Virus record (IMG/VR): IMGVR_UViG_3300028394_000337
Location: 1 to 22,417 of that record
Reading direction: 5' to 3' (one strand)
Origin: a virus
Length of the DNA: 22,417 nucleotides
A program made the translations under genes and the position numbers. Each line of letters begins with the position of its first letter. The first letter of the stretch is position 1. Of this stretch, positions 20,061 through 22,417 are shown one piece after another. The notes beneath the pieces were generated by a model. That model made no database searches, was not told where the DNA came from, and was given only the letters and a program-made list of their open reading frames with translations.

Positions 20061-21511
20061 TCCAGTTTTTCTTGGGTGAATGGATAGCTGGCTTCCTTAT
20101 AAAATGCTTTGCGTTTGGTCAAGTGTCGTTTGGCAAACTTGCAAGTGCTGGTCACGTCCCAGATTTCCACGTGGTCTTTGTCTTCGGCCTTGCGAATACC
20201 CCGCCCGATCGATTGGATAACACGGACAAAGGATTTACCCGGTTCAATAAGCACAAGATTGAATATCCTAGGAATATTGATACCAACAGCAGCAATGCCA
20301 TAGGTAGCAATAATAATCTTACCACTACTGACGCTAATCTCATCGTATTCATCTTGTCTCGCCTTTGCTTTGGTTGCTCCTGATACAAACACTGCCGCTT
20401 CGCCCAACAGCGCGGCTAGAGCATGTCCTGCGGCCACACGGTCTACCAAGACTAGTGTATTGCCTGTTGCGTTTACCTGTGCTATCAGGCCAGCCATGGT
20501 CTTTAAGCGATCGGGTTCTTCTAACAAGAACTTCAGTTCGCTTTGGTAGTTGGTAAACTCAGCATGGTCTACCAACTGTACCACATTCACATGGCACTGT
20601 GCCAACACACCACGATCCTGTAGTTCGCTGGCACTGAGCTGATTGATAACTGGACCAAGACTACACTTTAGTGCTTGAAATTCGTAGGGTTCCTTGGGCA
20701 CAGTTCCTGTGAGTCCCCAGCGCAATGGCACACGGCTCATGACACCAGTCAACAAGGTTTTCAATGCGTCGGCCTTGGCCATGTGTACTTCGTCAACGAT
20801 AACACATACTACATCTTCCAGGAACTCTTGTATGGTGACATCGCCCACGCTGTTCTTGGTATTCTTTAATAGCACATTCAGGCTTTGCCAAGTACAGATG
20901 GTATGCTGGCGACCAAACTCTTTGCGGTCTCCAAAAAACACACCCACATCCTGTTGCATGTTGATGTAGTCTTTTTCGGTTTGCGTAACCAGACTTTTGT
21001 TTGGAACAATAATGATGGTACGCCCATGTGGTGCTACGGCATTACTTAGTGCGGCTGTGATAACAGTCTTACCAGCACCAGTGGCTATTTCCTGTATGCA
21101 TTGTGGATTGGATAAAAAATTATTGATCACTTCCACTTGGTAGTCACGCATGACCATGGGCTGGCCTTCCATGGGGTGACCTTTGCCCCATGCAATATGA
21201 CTGAATGTACTTTCTGTTACCTCTTGGAATTCAAATGTAGTGCTATACTCTCTTTGGTCATCCAGTTCAATGTCATAGTTAAACTTTTCTAAAATAGGGA
21301 TAATCTCGGGCAGTAGGTTTACATAACTGCTACCGCCTAATTGGAAGTAACTGACCTTGCCATCCCATCGGCCTAGTCTAACTGCAGGAAGATATCTGGC
21401 GCCTGGAACATCGTATTTGAATGCGTTTACCAAGGCACGGCGAGCATCAAGTTCTAAACCTTCTATCTTGACGTTGACTTCATCACGTATGATTATCGTA
21501 GCTGTTCTCAT
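20051..21511 (-). CDS. uvsW: UvsW-type superfamily 2 DNA/RNA helicase
   Basis: 486 residues, near the 503 of T4 UvsW. An N-terminal substrate-recognition domain (about 1-110) is followed by the two helicase lobes. Visible motifs are MRDYQVEVINNFL (Q-like), ATGAGKT (Walker A, 143-149), IIIVPNKSLVTQ (Ia), VDEVH (240-243, motif II), GLTGT (266-270, motif III), LVLVDRV (IV), IIATYGIAAVGINIP (V) and QSIGRGIRK (VI). UvsW unwinds R-loops and branched DNA and drives the switch from origin-dependent to recombination-dependent replication in T4. The -10 box TATACT ends six bases before the ATG and no Shine-Dalgarno is present. A coupled SGNH gene follows. Confidence 0.96.
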   Translation of the reverse strand: MRTATIIIRDEVNVKIEGLELDARRALVNAFKYDVPGARYLPAVRLGRWDGKVSYFQLGGSSYVNLLPEIIPILEKFNYDIELDDQREYSTTFEFQEVTESTFSHIAWGKGHPMEGQPMVMRDYQVEVINNFLSNPQCIQEIATGAGKTVITAALSNAVAPHGRTIIIVPNKSLVTQTEKDYINMQQDVGVFFGDRKEFGRQHTICTWQSLNVLLKNTKNSVGDVTIQEFLEDVVCVIVDEVHMAKADALKTLLTGVMSRVPLRWGLTGTVPKEPYEFQALKCSLGPVINQLSASELQDRGVLAQCHVNVVQLVDHAEFTNYQSELKFLLEEPDRLKTMAGLIAQVNATGNTLVLVDRVAAGHALAALLGEAAVFVSGATKAKARQDEYDEISVSSGKIIIATYGIAAVGINIPRIFNLVLIEPGKSFVRVIQSIGRGIRKAEDKDHVEIWDVTSTCKFAKRHLTKRKAFYKEASYPFTQEKLEWK

Positions 21512-21517
21512 TGTGTT

Positions 21518-21547
21518 AGTATAGCATACTTAGCACGACAAAGTCAA
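21518..21547 (-). promoter_or_regulatory. Sigma70-type promoter of uvsW, fused to the upstream terminator
   Basis: Minus-strand TTGACT (21547-21542), 18-base spacer, TGCTATACT with -10 at 21523-21518. The last bases of the preceding T run form the first bases of the -35 box. The spacer has TAAGTAT as in the promoter at 4511-4539. Confidence 0.78.
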
Positions 21548-21572
21548 AAAAACAGGCACCTAAGTGCCTGTT
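21544..21572 (-). terminator. Rho-independent terminator after the AAA+ ATPase gene
   Basis: Minus-strand AACAGGCAC, loop TTAG, GTGCCTGTT (21572-21551), a perfect nine-pair stem followed by a T run. It lies 40 bases after the stop at 21612. Confidence 0.93.
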
Positions 21573-21578
21573 GTAAAA

Positions 21579-21600
21579 TGGACAGTATTGCTACTGTCCA
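21579..21600 (-). other. RNA hairpin with GCAA tetraloop before the terminator
   Basis: Minus-strand TGGACAGTA, loop GCAA, TACTGTCCA: a perfect nine-pair stem closed by a GNRA tetraloop. It lies between the ATPase stop codon and the terminator and would protect the mRNA 3' end or bind a protein. Confidence 0.85.
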
Positions 21601-21611
21601 GGAGCTACCGG

Positions 21612-22417
21612 TTATGCATTGTTCATACATGTTGATGCCGCAAGTGCCTTCCAGTTGGTGCTGGATACCTTGGTCAAGTCTGCAATCTTGAGTGCCATAC
21701 GCAGGCTCATTTCTCTCAAGCGGTTCTTGTTAGCATCCATGAATGCTAGTATCTCTTCACCTTGTTCGGGTGTGAAATCATAGTCCTGGAACAAGTCGCC
21801 TTTACGGAAGATCTGTTTGATACGCAAGAATCTGTCACGTTGCGTGTTCAAGGTAAGATCCAGAAAGTGACAACGACTCTGCAGGGCCGCCAAATGGTCT
21901 TGTAGCTTCTTGCTTTTGAGATTCTGGAACTGCAAGTTGGTGATAAAGATACAGGCACCTTTGAAGTCAAAACAGTCAGGAACACCTTCACGTCTTAGCA
22001 TGGCACTATCGCTATTCCAATAAATCCTACGCTTCTTGCCCGAATCCAGGGCCGCTTTGAGAATATTCAAGCTCAGGTCATCTTGGAAAACGCTGTCACA
22101 GTCATCGAATACCAACACATTACATGGATCCGAACTCTTGTACAAGGTACAGTATAACCCAATCGGGGTCATTGCACCCTTGATAATTTCATACTTGATT
22201 CTACGTCCAGCCAACTTGTCAAAAAGACCTGACTGTTCTAGTTGTTTTTCTACTCCGTAACTCTTGCCAACTCCAGGAGGCCCAACCACGATCATTGCTC
22301 TAACATCGCCAGCAATGGTGGCCTTGGTCATTTGATCCAAGATATCGAAGCGTTCGCCGATACGGGCCATTACTTCGTCGTCAGTTTCCGTCGGAGCGAC
22401 TGTTTTAACTACGGGCA
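21612..22417 (-). CDS. AAA+ ATPase, N-terminus beyond the window
   Basis: At least 268 codons are open. An ATG at 22370 lacks a Shine-Dalgarno, and the frame stays open to the right edge (coding PVVKTVAPTETDDEV before it), so the true start is probably outside. Walker A is VVGPPGVGKS, Walker B is NVLVFDDCD, and a sensor-1-like CIFITNLQF and candidate arginine finger QSRCHF follow. The C-terminus is a small helical lid domain. The family of single-domain AAA+ ATPases occurs in T4-like phages, but its role (remodelling or loading of a partner) is unclear; it is not the gp44 clamp loader as far as can be seen. A hairpin pair with terminator follows, ending this transcript before uvsW. Confidence 0.92.
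   Translation of the reverse strand, partial: PVVKTVAPTETDDEVMARIGERFDILDQMTKATIAGDVRAMIVVGPPGVGKSYGVEKQLEQSGLFDKLAGRRIKYEIIKGAMTPIGLYCTLYKSSDPCNVLVFDDCDSVFQDDLSLNILKAALDSGKKRRIYWNSDSAMLRREGVPDCFDFKGACIFITNLQFQNLKSKKLQDHLAALQSRCHFLDLTLNTQRDRFLRIKQIFRKGDLFQDYDFTPEQGEEILAFMDANKNRLREMSLRMALKIADLTKVSSTNWKALAASTCMNNA

Noticed and set aside
21612-22370. ATG at 22370 as the start of the AAA+ ATPase
   Set aside because: No Shine-Dalgarno and the frame remains open to the window edge, so the gene is treated as cut at its 5' end.
21612-22417. Clamp loader large subunit gp44
   Set aside because: Only general AAA+ motifs are seen; the usual clamp-loader SRC motif and lid arrangement are not clearly recognisable (QSRC occurs, but in a different context).
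1-22417. tRNA genes, integrase, transposase or attachment sites
   Set aside because: Gaps between genes are all under about 100 bases and hold promoters or terminators; no such element was recognised.

Overview
The window is a nearly gapless stretch of a T4-like (tevenvirus-type) myovirus genome. All but one of the genes lie on the minus strand, with stop/start overlaps of the ATGA, TAATG or TTGA kind. T4-type hallmarks seen directly are a class Ia ribonucleotide reductase large subunit (nrdA, cut by the left edge), a gp41-type DnaB-family helicase, a gp61-type CHC2/Toprim primase, a UvsW-type helicase and TAAATA-type late promoters. The E. coli-like NrdA and the proteobacterial-type IscU and IscA suggest a proteobacterial host. 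The residues of IscU/IscA look most like those of Betaproteobacteria, possibly freshwater; that is inference.

Layout, read right to left in the direction of transcription. 22417-21612: AAA+ ATPase, open at the right edge, followed by two hairpins, the second a terminator whose T run merges with the uvsW promoter. 21511-19365: uvsW and a coupled SGNH hydrolase-like gene. 19333-16650: a tightly coupled six-gene operon that includes a possible clamp-loader-like small subunit, a zinc-finger protein and a miniature protein that matches the palm/finger core of bacterial DNA polymerase III alpha (DnaE). 16298-16675: the only plus-strand gene, overlapping that operon tail to tail. 16200-15052: a virion (baseplate/fibre-like) protein. 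15024-10964: primase, a second SGNH-like gene that looks inserted, the replicative helicase and a radical SAM/SPASM-like protein. 10940-4544: a late, mostly structural block that includes a polymerase-beta-type nucleotidyltransferase fused to a ligase-like nucleotidyltransferase, and a probably abundant small protein with its own promoter and terminator. 4492-2125: an operon from a sigma70-type promoter, with a secreted glycine-zipper protein, iscU, iscA, a third SGNH-like protein and a PD-(D/E)XK nuclease. 2107-1: a tail-fibre-like protein, a Trp-rich unknown and nrdA.

Two promoter classes are interleaved. Sigma70-type elements precede the metabolic and replication genes (4492, 15024, 19333, 21511). 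T4-like late elements (TAAATA followed by NTA or CAC) precede the structural genes (2107, 5814, 6955, 7481, 10940, 16200). At three of the sigma70-type promoters the -10 box lies only 5-6 bases from the ATG and no Shine-Dalgarno sequence is visible, so these mRNAs may be leaderless.

The most notable points are the mini-DnaE with its three catalytic aspartates apparently kept; the double nucleotidyltransferase with a possible capsid-targeting N terminus; the phage-borne iscU-iscA pair together with a phage radical SAM enzyme that needs Fe-S clusters; and a 16-bp direct repeat marking insertion of an SGNH gene between primase and helicase. No tRNA, rRNA, CRISPR array, integrase or insertion sequence was seen, and no gene-free stretch exceeds about 100 bases.
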